This document shows, piece by piece, positions 44,777-53,080 of a stretch of 64,000 nt of DNA (position 1 is the stretch's first letter; each line of letters opens with the position of its first letter). Made by a program: the position numbers and the translations under genes. The DNA is taken from positions 1 to 64,000 of the forward strand of contig NZ_BPMK01000019.1 in NCBI RefSeq assembly GCF_019656455.1, read 5' to 3'. Below the pieces are notes generated by a model. It had not been told where the DNA came from and made no database searches. It was given only the letters and a program-made list of their open reading frames with translations. The DNA comes from Noviherbaspirillum aridicola (GTDB lineage: Bacteria; Pseudomonadota; Gammaproteobacteria; Burkholderiales; Burkholderiaceae_D).

Positions 44777-47297
44777 CGCCGCCTCCCAGCATGTCGAGCT
44801 TGGTCTTGACCAGCGCCGGCGCCAGCGTGCCGGCACGCGCGTCGATCAGCGCGCGCCGCTGCAGCGCGAGTTCGGATTCGATGTCGCGCTGCAGCTGATT
44901 CCACTGCGCCGGGTAATCCGCCTGCAGCTGCCGGTATACCCGCAGGCCCTGGCGCTGCGCCTCCGCGGCGGCGGACAGCAGGCCGGCCTGCGACCGGAAG
45001 CGGGTGGAGACCCCGGGCTCGATGCGCTGGCCCTGTTCTATGCCGCCGTTGACCTGGTATTCGCTCCACAGCGATTCGGCGCGGGCGATGCGCTGCTGCG
45101 CCGCCCTGAGCACCGGTTCGCGGCGCGCGGCCAGTTCGGCGCCGAGACGTTCGATGAACCAGGCATCCTGCAGCGGATCGGCGCTGCCGTAGAAGGCGAG
45201 CAGGCGCTCTTCCTGCCCGCGCGCGTCGCGGCCCTTCAGCGCCGCCTCATAGCGCGCGAGCAGCGCCTGCCTGCGCGCGGCATCCTGCGCCACGCCGTCG
45301 CGCCACGGGCCGGATTTCTGCATCGCCTGCAGTGCCGACAGCGCCTGCTGCGCCTCGCCGCGCCGCCAGGCGGCGGTCACCGCGGCGTAATCGCGCATCA
45401 GGTCGGGCGGCGGCAGTTCGCGGGCCGCCAGCTGCCGCATCCGCTCCTGGAACGGCGGCGTGGCGAAGCGGGCGCGCTCGGCCGCCGCCGCAAGGGCGCC
45501 GAGCCGGCGTTCGCGCAGTGCATCGGCCAGCGGCAGGTACTGCGCCAGGTCGCGGCGGATCTCGTCCAGACCCTGGATGCGCGGGTACTTCTGCGCAGCC
45601 TCGTCGAGCAGGCCCGACACCGCTTCCGGCCGCCCGCGCGCGAGCTCGTTCGCGATGCCGCTCTTGAGACGTTCAATGGCCGCCAGGTAGACCGCGTTCT
45701 CCGCCTGCAGACCGCGCAGGTAGCTCAGGGCGGCGGCATAGGGCCCGGAGAATTCCGGCACATGCGCGGCGATGCGCGCAAGCGCGCGCTGGTGGGCGGC
45801 GGTGTCGCGATCCCACCAGGCGAGCAGCGACTTGATGGTTTCCTCGTCCGAGAAGATGCGCAACGGCGCGTCGGCCTGCGGCCGGCGCGCGGCGAAGGCC
45901 TGCAGGCCGCCCAGCCACGAGAGTTCGCGCAGCAGAGGCTGGAGTTCCGGATTGCCCGCGCCCTGCTGCGACATCCGCGCCAGCACGCGGCTGCCTTCGT
46001 CGAAGTTGCCTGCCTTCTGCGCCGCGAGCCATTGCGGCAGATGGGCCTTGAGCAGCGCTTCGGTGGCGAGCGACTGCAGGCCGACATCGCCCGGCCGCTC
46101 CGCCAGCGCCTCCGCCGCCGCCTGGGAGGCTTGCGCATAGTCGCCGTCGGCCATCAGCTGCTTGAGATACCGTCCCTCGTGCCCGCTCCACCAGGCCGCG
46201 AATGCCACCGCCAGCAGCGCGGCGAGCGCGGCCAGCCACCAGCGCCGGTTGCTGCCTCGCGCGCTCCGGCTCTCGCCGTGGAACGCCTTGCGGAATTCCG
46301 CCAGCAGGGTCGCCCGGCGCCCGCGCCGCGGTCCGCCCTCGTCGGCGCGCGCCGCCTCGGCCTCGGGCGGTTCGCCGTCGGGCGCATCGGCCTCGCCCGG
46401 CACCGAGGGATCGATGCAGAAGATATCGAGAAAGGAATCGGCGGCGGCGACGAAGGTGGTCTTCTCGGCCACCTCGGGCGGCAGCGCGCGCGCGATGGCG
46501 GCGGCCGGCGCGGCAGCCGGGCCGACCCGGGTGACGGTGGGGTCGAGCGTGACCTCCGGCGCCTGCAGCACGACCTGGTAGACGAAGTGATGGCCGCCGA
46601 AGGCGAGCGTGTCGCCGTCCTTGAGCGCGACCGCGTGCTCATCCAGCCTGCGCTCGTTGACGAAGGTGCCGTTGGTGCTGCCGAGGTCCTCGACGAAGGG
46701 CGTGCCGCCCTTGAGGAAGATGTGCGCGTGACGGCGCGACAGATAATGGACCTGGTGCGGGAACGCTTCCTTGTAACGCGCGAAGGCGTCGTCGGCCTTG
46801 CTGACCAGGAAGGGAAAGCGGCTGATCACCAGCGGCTGCAGTCCCGCGGCCGGATCGTGCGGCATCAGCGTCAGAGCGGCCACGCGCGGCGCGCCGCGCT
46901 CGGTGCGGCCGCTGCGCCCGAGATGCACGCGCCAGGACAGGCTGCGGCCGAAGCAGATTTCATCGCCGTCATTGAGGCGGCTGATCTTTTGCTGGATGTC
47001 GACGCCGTTGACGGTCGTGCCGTTCTTGCTGTCGAGGTCGGCGATGAAGACCGCGCCGTACTCGCAGAAGATGCGCGCATGGCGGCGCGACAGGTCGGCC
47101 ACGATCTCCGGCGGATAACTGTCGAACGGCCTTTCGTTGCGGCCCACCGCGAACAGCTCGTCCTCGATGCAGATATCGTCCAGCTCGGGATGCGACAGCG
47201 GCTTGAGCACGATGTCGTACTCGGCGCCGCCGCTTTTCGGCTCCAGCGTCGTCACGGCGCTTGCTTCTATCGGATGGGCGGATGGGTTGGCTGCCAT
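44766..47297 (-). CDS. Double-FHA membrane protein
   Basis: This 843-aa protein has two N-terminal forkhead-associated domains. The first (about residues 45-125) has V-G-R-N-E-R-P, L-S-R-R-H-A-R and K-N-G-T-T-V-N-G. The second (about 165-245) has L-S-R-R-H-A-H and S-T-N-G-T-F-V-N. Both have the Arg, Ser and Asn needed for phosphothreonine binding. A Pro/Ala/Glu linker leads to one membrane helix (about 357-374). The remaining ~470 residues are Ala/Arg/Glu-rich helical repeats of TPR-like character, probably periplasmic. With a Ser/Thr kinase encoded 6 kb away it is a natural phospho-reader that could relay kinase signals to the HlyD/TolC-type components. Confidence 0.85.
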   Translation of the reverse strand: MAANPSAHPIEASAVTTLEPKSGGAEYDIVLKPLSHPELDDICIEDELFAVGRNERPFDSYPPEIVADLSRRHARIFCEYGAVFIADLDSKNGTTVNGVDIQQKISRLNDGDEICFGRSLSWRVHLGRSGRTERGAPRVAALTLMPHDPAAGLQPLVISRFPFLVSKADDAFARYKEAFPHQVHYLSRRHAHIFLKGGTPFVEDLGSTNGTFVNERRLDEHAVALKDGDTLAFGGHHFVYQVVLQAPEVTLDPTVTRVGPAAAPAAAIARALPPEVAEKTTFVAAADSFLDIFCIDPSVPGEADAPDGEPPEAEAARADEGGPRRGRRATLLAEFRKAFHGESRSARGSNRRWWLAALAALLAVAFAAWWSGHEGRYLKQLMADGDYAQASQAAAEALAERPGDVGLQSLATEALLKAHLPQWLAAQKAGNFDEGSRVLARMSQQGAGNPELQPLLRELSWLGGLQAFAARRPQADAPLRIFSDEETIKSLLAWWDRDTAAHQRALARIAAHVPEFSGPYAAALSYLRGLQAENAVYLAAIERLKSGIANELARGRPEAVSGLLDEAAQKYPRIQGLDEIRRDLAQYLPLADALRERRLGALAAAAERARFATPPFQERMRQLAARELPPPDLMRDYAAVTAAWRRGEAQQALSALQAMQKSGPWRDGVAQDAARRQALLARYEAALKGRDARGQEERLLAFYGSADPLQDAWFIERLGAELAARREPVLRAAQQRIARAESLWSEYQVNGGIEQGQRIEPGVSTRFRSQAGLLSAAAEAQRQGLRVYRQLQADYPAQWNQLQRDIESELALQRRALIDARAGTLAPALVKTKLDMLGGGDER

Positions 47298-47309
47298 GTA
47301 TGCTCCGGC

Positions 47310-48713
47310 TCAACGGTTGGCGACTTCGACCGGCGGCCAGCCGCCGCCGAGCGCCTTGTAAAGTGTGACCGTATCCGACAGTATCTGTTGGTGGTTGGCC
47401 AACAGGGCCAGCTGCGCCGACAGCAGCGAACGTTGCGTCTCGAACAGTTCGAGCTGCGAGACCAGGCCTTCCTTGAGCTGGGCCTCGATCTGCGCCGACA
47501 CCACCTGCAGGTGGTCGACCTGCTGCTGCAGCTCGGCACGCTGCTTGCGATGGGCATCGAGATTGACCAGCGCGTTCTCGACTTCTTCCAGCGCCGCGAT
47601 CACGGTCTTCCGGTACTGCTCTTCGGCCACGCCCGACCCCGCCTGCGCGCTCCGGATGCGGGCCTTCACGGACGGATCGAAGATCGGGAAATTAATGCTC
47701 GGCATCAGGCCGAAGGTGAACGAGCGCAGCAGATCGGTCAGCGCCAGGCTGGAGGTGCCGCCGCGCCCGGTGAGGCTGATTGACGGCAGCTGGGCCAGCT
47801 TGGCCTGGCCGACCAGGTCGTAGGCCTCAAGCACCCGGTATTCCGCGGCGACGATGTCCGGACGCCGGCGCAGCAGCTCGGCGGGCAGTCCCGCCGGCAC
47901 CGGCGGCAGGCTCACCCTGTCCTGCAGGTAGCCGTGCGGCACCCTGAACTCGCCCGCCGGCGTGCCGAGCAGCGTCGCCAGCGCATTGCCCGCCAGCTCG
48001 CGCGCCCGCGACAGCTCCAGCATGTCGGTGGTGAGCCGGTTGATTTCCGCGCGCTGCTGCAGCACCCGCGTGTTCGGAATCAGGCCGTTCTGATGCATCG
48101 CCTCGTAGGTGGCGAGGATGTCGCGGTTCTTCGCCAGCGTCTGCTTCTGCTGGTCGATCTGCTGGTCGAGCTGCAGGATCTGGAAGTACGTGGTCGCCAG
48201 GCCCGACACCAGGTTGAGATAGCCGGCGCGCCAGTCGGCCTCCGAGGCGCGGAAGCTCGAGGTCTGGGCCTGCACGCCTTTTTCCACCCTGCCCCAGATG
48301 TCGATGTCCCAGTTGACCTGGGTGCCGAGGTTGAACTGCTTCGAGAATTTCTGGCCGGTGCTCTTTTCGAAGCTCGCGCCGGCGCCGGCGTCGAGCGTGG
48401 GCAGCGCGCCCGCCCGCGCTTCGCCGATCTGCGTCTCGGCCTGGCGGATGCGGGCGGCGAGTATGCGCAGGTCGATGTTGTTGTCGATCGCACGGTCGAC
48501 CAGCTGATTGAGCTGCGGATCGCGGAAGCCCTTCCACCAGTCCGGCTGTATCGCCTCGCCCGGCGCCACCCGCGCCTGTTCGCGCTCGGAAAACGCGGTC
48601 TTCATCGGCGCCTCGGGCCGCTGATAGGCCGGCATCGACACATCCGCGCAACCGGCCGCACCCGCGCACAGCAGCAGCGAGGCGACCGCTTTCATACCTG
48701 AAGTCTTGCTCAT
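47310..48713 (-). CDS. TolC/NodT-like outer-membrane efflux lipoprotein
   Basis: This 467-aa outer-membrane channel subunit has a lipoprotein signal with lipobox A-A-G-C near residue 22. It carries the NodT-type sequence features W-W-K-G-F-R-D-P-Q-L, I-R-Q-A-E-T-Q-I-G-E-A-R-A-G, L-R-R-R-P-D-I-V-A-A-E-Y-R and the final T-L-Y-K-A-L-G-G-G-W. GGAGGGGAT precedes ATG 48713. Proteins of this type form trimeric channels with HlyD-like adaptors. Gene order (OMP, FHA, HlyD) suggests that it is the exit duct of the local secretion system. Confidence 0.92.
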   Translation of the reverse strand: MSKTSGMKAVASLLLCAGAAGCADVSMPAYQRPEAPMKTAFSEREQARVAPGEAIQPDWWKGFRDPQLNQLVDRAIDNNIDLRILAARIRQAETQIGEARAGALPTLDAGAGASFEKSTGQKFSKQFNLGTQVNWDIDIWGRVEKGVQAQTSSFRASEADWRAGYLNLVSGLATTYFQILQLDQQIDQQKQTLAKNRDILATYEAMHQNGLIPNTRVLQQRAEINRLTTDMLELSRARELAGNALATLLGTPAGEFRVPHGYLQDRVSLPPVPAGLPAELLRRRPDIVAAEYRVLEAYDLVGQAKLAQLPSISLTGRGGTSSLALTDLLRSFTFGLMPSINFPIFDPSVKARIRSAQAGSGVAEEQYRKTVIAALEEVENALVNLDAHRKQRAELQQQVDHLQVVSAQIEAQLKEGLVSQLELFETQRSLLSAQLALLANHQQILSDTVTLYKALGGGWPPVEVANR

Positions 48714-48736
48714 ATCCCCTCCATGCATGGCGCGCG

Positions 48737-50671
48737 TCAGACGGCCGTCCATGCTTTCGATTCCACAAAAATGCGGAACAGGCTCGCGTCGAGCTTGCCT
48801 GCCCGGCACTCGGCAGACAGCAAGTCCAGTGCCTGCTCGGCGGGGATGGCTTTTTTGTAAGGACGGTCGGCGGCGGTGAGCGCGTCGTAGATATCGCAGA
48901 TGGTGAGGATGCGGGTCTGGATGCTGATCTGGTTGCCCTGCAGTCCCATCGGGTAGCCCGAGCCGTCGAGCTTTTCATGATGGCCATGGGCGATGCTCGG
49001 CACGCTGGCGAGATCGCGCGTCCACGGGATCAGGATCAGGAAGGAATAGGAGTCGGCGACATGCGATTCGATCTGCCTGCGCTCCTGCTCGGTCAGGCAG
49101 CCCTTGGTCAGCGACAGCGCCTGGTACTCCGCCTCTTCGAGCAGGCTCAGGTCGGGCAGCGCCGCGGCGCCGCAGCCGTACTCGAGTATCGCCCGCAGGT
49201 CGTGCTCTCCCTCGCGATGCGAGACCGACGGCTCGTTGGCGGCGCGGATCGCCTCCAGGAAGGCGTCGAGCCGGGCGAATTCGCTGTGCAGCGTGTCTTC
49301 CGCCTCGCGCCGCGCCGCTTCCAGCGCCGCCATGTCCAGCCCGCCCCGCATCTGCGCATCCACCAGCCGGCGCCAGGCTTCGCGCTCGAGGCAGGCGCGC
49401 ACATGCGCGAAGCGCTGTTCGAGCAGCCGCAGGTCCTGCGGATAGAGCTTCTTCTCCTTGCGCAGCACATGCTCGGCCACGCCCACCTTGCCGAAATCAT
49501 GCAGCAGCGCGGCATAGCGGATCTCGCGCAGCTGGTCGCGGCTGAACGCGAAGCGGGCATAGGCCGGATCGGCATCGCGCTCGAGCGCGCGCGCCAGGCT
49601 CTCCGCATACCCAGCCACGCGGAACGAATGCCCGGCCGTCACCGGATCGCGTTCCTCGATCGCCTGCACCGAGGCCCGCACGAAGCCGTCGAGCAGCTGC
49701 TCGATATCCGAATACAGCTGAAAATTCTTGAGCGCCACCGCGGTCTCGGCGCACACGCCGTTGAGCAGTTCCAGGTCCTCGGCGCGGAAGGCATACGGAT
49801 CGCTCGAGGTATCGACCTGGATCAGGCCGAGGCATTCGTCCTCGAGCAGCAGCGGCACGCACATCACGCTGCGGATGGCCTGCGCGATGATGGAGTGCTG
49901 GCTGCCGAAATGGCGGTCCGACAGGGTATCGACCGACAGGATCGCGCGCTTCTTCTCCAGCACTTCGCGCAGCAGCGTGCGCGACAGCCGCACCTGGCTC
50001 AGGTCTTCGATGCGGCCGTCGCGATGGCGCGCCGCGACGGGCTCGGGCTCCTCGCCCTTGGACTTGCGCAGCAGGATGAAGGCGCGCTCGGCCAGCGGGA
50101 ACAGGTCGAAGATGAAGTTCATGATCTTCGCGGTCAGGGTCTCCCTGTCCTTGACCGCGCCGAGCGCGATGCTGACCTGCGCCATCGCGTGCAGCTTCTG
50201 CACCGCGCGCCGCATCTCGTCGCGGCTCGCGTCCGCCGCCGGCGGCACGAAGCGGGTGACGTCGCTGGCATCGACCGAGGCCGCGATGATGGACGGCATC
50301 TGCGCCGGCGACGGCGCGATCAGCGAGTGGAACACCAGCGGCACGCCCGCCAGCGACACTTCCTCGCCATCCCGCAGCCGGTGCCATGCGCCGGGCGCGA
50401 GCCGCTGGCCGAGCACGAAGGTGCCGTTGAAGGAATGCAGATCCTCGATGAAGTATTCGTCATCGCGGCGCCGGATGCGTGCGTGGCGGCGGCTGATCGT
50501 GTGCTCGGGGATGCAGAGGAAGCGGTCGGGCCCGAGCGAGTCCTGCGGCTCGCGTCCGATGACGATCTCGTCCTGCAGCGGGAAGAAATTCTGCGCGCCG
50601 CCGCCCACGGCCAGCTCGAGATACGCCGCCACGCCGGGGGAGGCTGATGCGCTGGGTCTTCCCGTGTCCAT
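48737..50671 (-). CDS. FHA-GAF-HD-GYP cyclic-di-GMP phosphodiesterase
   Basis: This 644-aa three-domain regulator starts with an FHA domain (about residues 35-110; I-G-R-E-P, I-S-R-R-H-A-R, F-N-G-T-F). A GAF domain follows (about 165-330) and then an HD-GYP phosphodiesterase. The HD pair is L-L-H-D-F-G-K-V-G and the diagnostic H-H-E-K-L-D-G-S-G-Y-P is present, so c-di-GMP hydrolysis is likely. Between the two lie about 175 residues where normal members have about 55, an insertion of about 120 mainly helical residues. ATG 50671 is used; GTG 50680 would overlap the upstream stop. It sits 23 bp before the outer-membrane gene and 5 bp after a DUF4399 gene. Confidence 0.88.
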   Translation of the reverse strand: MDTGRPSASASPGVAAYLELAVGGGAQNFFPLQDEIVIGREPQDSLGPDRFLCIPEHTISRRHARIRRRDDEYFIEDLHSFNGTFVLGQRLAPGAWHRLRDGEEVSLAGVPLVFHSLIAPSPAQMPSIIAASVDASDVTRFVPPAADASRDEMRRAVQKLHAMAQVSIALGAVKDRETLTAKIMNFIFDLFPLAERAFILLRKSKGEEPEPVAARHRDGRIEDLSQVRLSRTLLREVLEKKRAILSVDTLSDRHFGSQHSIIAQAIRSVMCVPLLLEDECLGLIQVDTSSDPYAFRAEDLELLNGVCAETAVALKNFQLYSDIEQLLDGFVRASVQAIEERDPVTAGHSFRVAGYAESLARALERDADPAYARFAFSRDQLREIRYAALLHDFGKVGVAEHVLRKEKKLYPQDLRLLEQRFAHVRACLEREAWRRLVDAQMRGGLDMAALEAARREAEDTLHSEFARLDAFLEAIRAANEPSVSHREGEHDLRAILEYGCGAAALPDLSLLEEAEYQALSLTKGCLTEQERRQIESHVADSYSFLILIPWTRDLASVPSIAHGHHEKLDGSGYPMGLQGNQISIQTRILTICDIYDALTAADRPYKKAIPAEQALDLLSAECRAGKLDASLFRIFVESKAWTAV

Positions 50672-50676
50672 TGCAG

Positions 50677-51093
50677 TCACTTGACGGTGATCGTGATCTT
50701 CTTCGAGTACACCGGCGGATCGTGCGGCACGTGGTTCTCGTCGCCCATCAGCAGCTGCAGCGTATGCCTGCCCGGCGGCAGCTCGATCATGGTCTCGGTC
50801 TCGCCGGCGCCGAAATGCAGGTGATTGCGGTCCGACGGAATCTCCTGTCCCGGCGGCGTCAGTTCGGTATCGATCAGCAGGTGGTGATGGCCGGTGTTCG
50901 GATACTGCACCTTGGCCGGCGCCACGCCCATGTCGCGCAGGCCGAACCAGACCTTGAACGGCTTGCCGGCGGCGATCACTTCACCGTTGTTGGGCCAGCC
51001 GATATACAGATGCGCGTTCTTCGGCGCCGGCGTGGCGGCCGGCAGCGACGCGGAAAACATGAGCAGCAGGCTCGCGGCGAACAGTGTTTTCAT
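50677..51093 (-). CDS. DUF4399 His-rich exported protein (copy 2)
   Basis: This 138-aa protein has a signal peptide (M-K-T-L-F-A-A-S-L-L-L-M-F, cleavage near A-A-T) and a DUF4399 domain. Its conserved His clusters are G-H-H-H-L-L-I-D, N-H-L-H-F-G-A-G and N-H-V-P-H-D-P-P. The second half is nearly identical to the neighbouring paralogue. The clustered His residues suggest metal or ligand binding in the periplasm, but no member function is known to me. Confidence 0.8.
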   Translation of the reverse strand: MKTLFAASLLLMFSASLPAATPAPKNAHLYIGWPNNGEVIAAGKPFKVWFGLRDMGVAPAKVQYPNTGHHHLLIDTELTPPGQEIPSDRNHLHFGAGETETMIELPPGRHTLQLLMGDENHVPHDPPVYSKKITITVK

Positions 51094-51107
51094 ATCGTCT
51101 CCTCTCG

Positions 51108-51542
51108 CTATTTCACCGTCACCGTGATTTTCTTTGAATGCACCGGCGGATCGTGCGGCACGTGGTCGTGGTCGCCGAGCAGCAACTGCAGCGTGTGTTT
51201 TCCGGGCGGCAGTTCCACCCTCGCCTCGGTCTCGCCGGCACCGAAATGCAGATGGTTGCGGTCGGATGGAATCGGCTCTCCGGCGGGCGGCAGCGGCGTG
51301 TCGATGAGCAGATGGTGATGGCCTGCCTTCGGATGGCGTATGCCCTTGGGCGTCACGCCCATGTTCTGCAGACCCATGCGGACCCAGAACTTGCCGCCTG
51401 AAATCACGGCCCCGTCCTGCGGCCAGATGAAATAGACGCGCGCGCCGGGCGGCGCCGGACTGACTTCGGCGGAGGATGCCGGGCCGGCCGGCAGCCACAG
51501 TGCGGTGAGGGAAAGGACGCAAAGAGGAAAGAATCTTGCCAT
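51108..51542 (-). CDS. DUF4399 His-rich exported protein (copy 1)
   Basis: This 144-aa protein has a signal peptide (residues 1-25, ending P-A-S-S-A) and the same DUF4399 domain and His motifs as the next gene, from which it is separated by 14 bp. The two arose by tandem duplication, and identity is highest after G-H-H-H. It is the first gene of the six-gene operon that continues to the HlyD gene. ATG 51542 is preceded by GAAAGGACGATC. Confidence 0.8.
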   Translation of the reverse strand: MARFFPLCVLSLTALWLPAGPASSAEVSPAPPGARVYFIWPQDGAVISGGKFWVRMGLQNMGVTPKGIRHPKAGHHHLLIDTPLPPAGEPIPSDRNHLHFGAGETEARVELPPGKHTLQLLLGDHDHVPHDPPVHSKKITVTVK

Positions 51543-51710
51543 GTGATCGTCCTTTCTTGCTGAGAGGATGGGCACTTGCGTCGCCGCTCTTCACCATAGA
51601 ACACGGTTCGCGCGGCGGCAGCGGAATACCCGCGCCGCTTTGATATTGGACAGAGTGCGCCTTGCGAGACGGCACAAAGATGAACAGCCGACGCCGCCCG
51701 GAGACTGATC

Positions 51711-52883
51711 ATGCAACCTCGCCGCCAGTTGCTGCGCCTACTGCTGCCAGTCATGCTTGCCGCCCTGTCCGTTCCGCCGGATGCCGCGATCCTGCCCAAG
51801 GACAGCGACGAACAGTACGAGCTGACCTTCTGGGAGTCGATCAAGGACAGCAATCATGTCGGCGATTACGAGGCCTATCTGAACACCTATCCGAACGGCC
51901 GCTTCTCCGCGCTCGCCAAGGCCCGCATCGCACGCCTGAAGGCCGCGGCGCCGAAGACGGAGAGCAAGCCGGAGCAGAAGACCGAGACCGCCCGGCCGGA
52001 GGCGCCGAAGACCGAGCCGCCGCGCACGGAAAAGAAACCGGAAGCGCCGCGCGCGGAGAAAAAGCCGGAGCCGCCGCGCCCGCCGGCCAGGGCCGAGACG
52101 CCGCCCGAGAAAACGCCGGCCGCGCCCGCTGCCGCCGCTGCTGCCGCTGCTGCCGCGCCGGCGGCGGGCAATGTCAAGGAAATCCGCGACTGCCCCACCT
52201 GCCCGGTGCTGGTGTCGCTGCCTCCCGGCAGCTTCACCATGGGCAGCGCCAGCGGCGACCCGAGCGAGCGGCCGCCGCGCAAGGTGAGCATCGCCCAGGG
52301 CTTTGCGATCGGGAAGTATGAAGTCACGGTCGCGCAGTGGAATACCTGCGTCGAGGCCGGCGCCTGCCAGCGGCTCACCACCGCGGACGGGCCCGCGGCA
52401 CCGGTGCGCGACGTCAGTTGGGAAGATGCGCAGCAATACCTGAAATGGCTGTCCACGCTCACCGGCAAGTCCTACCGCCTGCCGACCGAGGCCGAATGGG
52501 AATACGCGGCACGCGCCGGCAACGGCAGCCGTTACTGGTGGGGCGAGCAGATGCGCCCGAAGATGGCCAACTGCAAGGACTGCGGCGAGCCCTGGCGCAA
52601 GGAAGGACCGGCCGACGCCGGTTCGTTCGCCGCCAACGCATTCGGCCTGCACGACATGAGCGGCAGCGTCTGGGAATGGGTCGCCGATTGCTGGAACGCC
52701 TCCCACGCCGGCGGCCCTTCCGACGCCCGCGCACGCGACGCGCCCAACTGCCGCACCCGGGTCATCCGCGGCGGCTCCTGGCGCGACGGCGAAAGCTACA
52801 TGACGGCCGCGACCCGCTTCAAGTACGAGGGCAGCGTGCGGCAGTCGCAGAACGGGTTCAGGGTGGTGCGGAGTGGGGAGTAG
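51711..52883 (+). CDS. SUMF1-domain protein without the FGE cysteines
   Basis: This 390-aa exported protein has a signal peptide (residues 1-26) and a short domain with F-W-E-S-I-K-D-S-N (residues 40-48). A Lys/Pro/Glu-rich linker (about 80-135) ends in a run of Ala, and a SUMF1/formylglycine-generating-like domain fills the rest (G-S-F-T-M-G-S near 173, [14 protein letters not shown], and [10 protein letters not shown]). Where true FGEs carry catalytic Cys after G-G-S-W the sequence reads [10 protein letters not shown], so formylglycine formation is unlikely. It is divergent from the DUF4399 operon and convergent with the kinase gene. Confidence 0.82.
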   Translation: MQPRRQLLRLLLPVMLAALSVPPDAAILPKDSDEQYELTFWESIKDSNHVGDYEAYLNTYPNGRFSALAKARIARLKAAAPKTESKPEQKTETARPEAPKTEPPRTEKKPEAPRAEKKPEPPRPPARAETPPEKTPAAPAAAAAAAAAAPAAGNVKEIRDCPTCPVLVSLPPGSFTMGSASGDPSERPPRKVSIAQGFAIGKYEVTVAQWNTCVEAGACQRLTTADGPAAPVRDVSWEDAQQYLKWLSTLTGKSYRLPTEAEWEYAARAGNGSRYWWGEQMRPKMANCKDCGEPWRKEGPADAGSFAANAFGLHDMSGSVWEWVADCWNASHAGGPSDARARDAPNCRTRVIRGGSWRDGESYMTAATRFKYEGSVRQSQNGFRVVRSGE

Positions 52884-52941
52884 CTGGGATTGCATGTTGT
52901 GCGCCCCGAAGGGCCGCCAAGGAGCACGGTGCTTCCAGGTG

Positions 52942-53056
52942 GGGCCGGCGTCCCTGCCGGCCCGGACTACCGTGGTCCGGAGAGCATTCCATGCGCTGGT
53001 CGTGCGGTGCGACGCGGGTTGTGCCACCTCCGCCGGGCCGGCACGGAGGCCGGCCC
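52942..53056. repeat. Paired REP-like palindromes between convergent genes
   Basis: Two identical stems, GGGCCGGC-N6-GCCGGCCC (52942-52963 and 53035-53056), lie 71 bp apart in the 197-bp gap between the SUMF1 and kinase genes. Their loops differ (GTCCCT and ACGGAG), and the second is similar to the first when read on the other strand, as in BIME-type REP pairs. They may act as bidirectional transcription barriers. Confidence 0.55.
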
Positions 53057-53080
53057 TGCTCACGCTGAGACCCGCGCCCC

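Noticed and set aside
51711-52883. Sulfatase-activating formylglycine enzyme
   Set aside because: Catalytic Cys are absent and no sulfatase gene is nearby.
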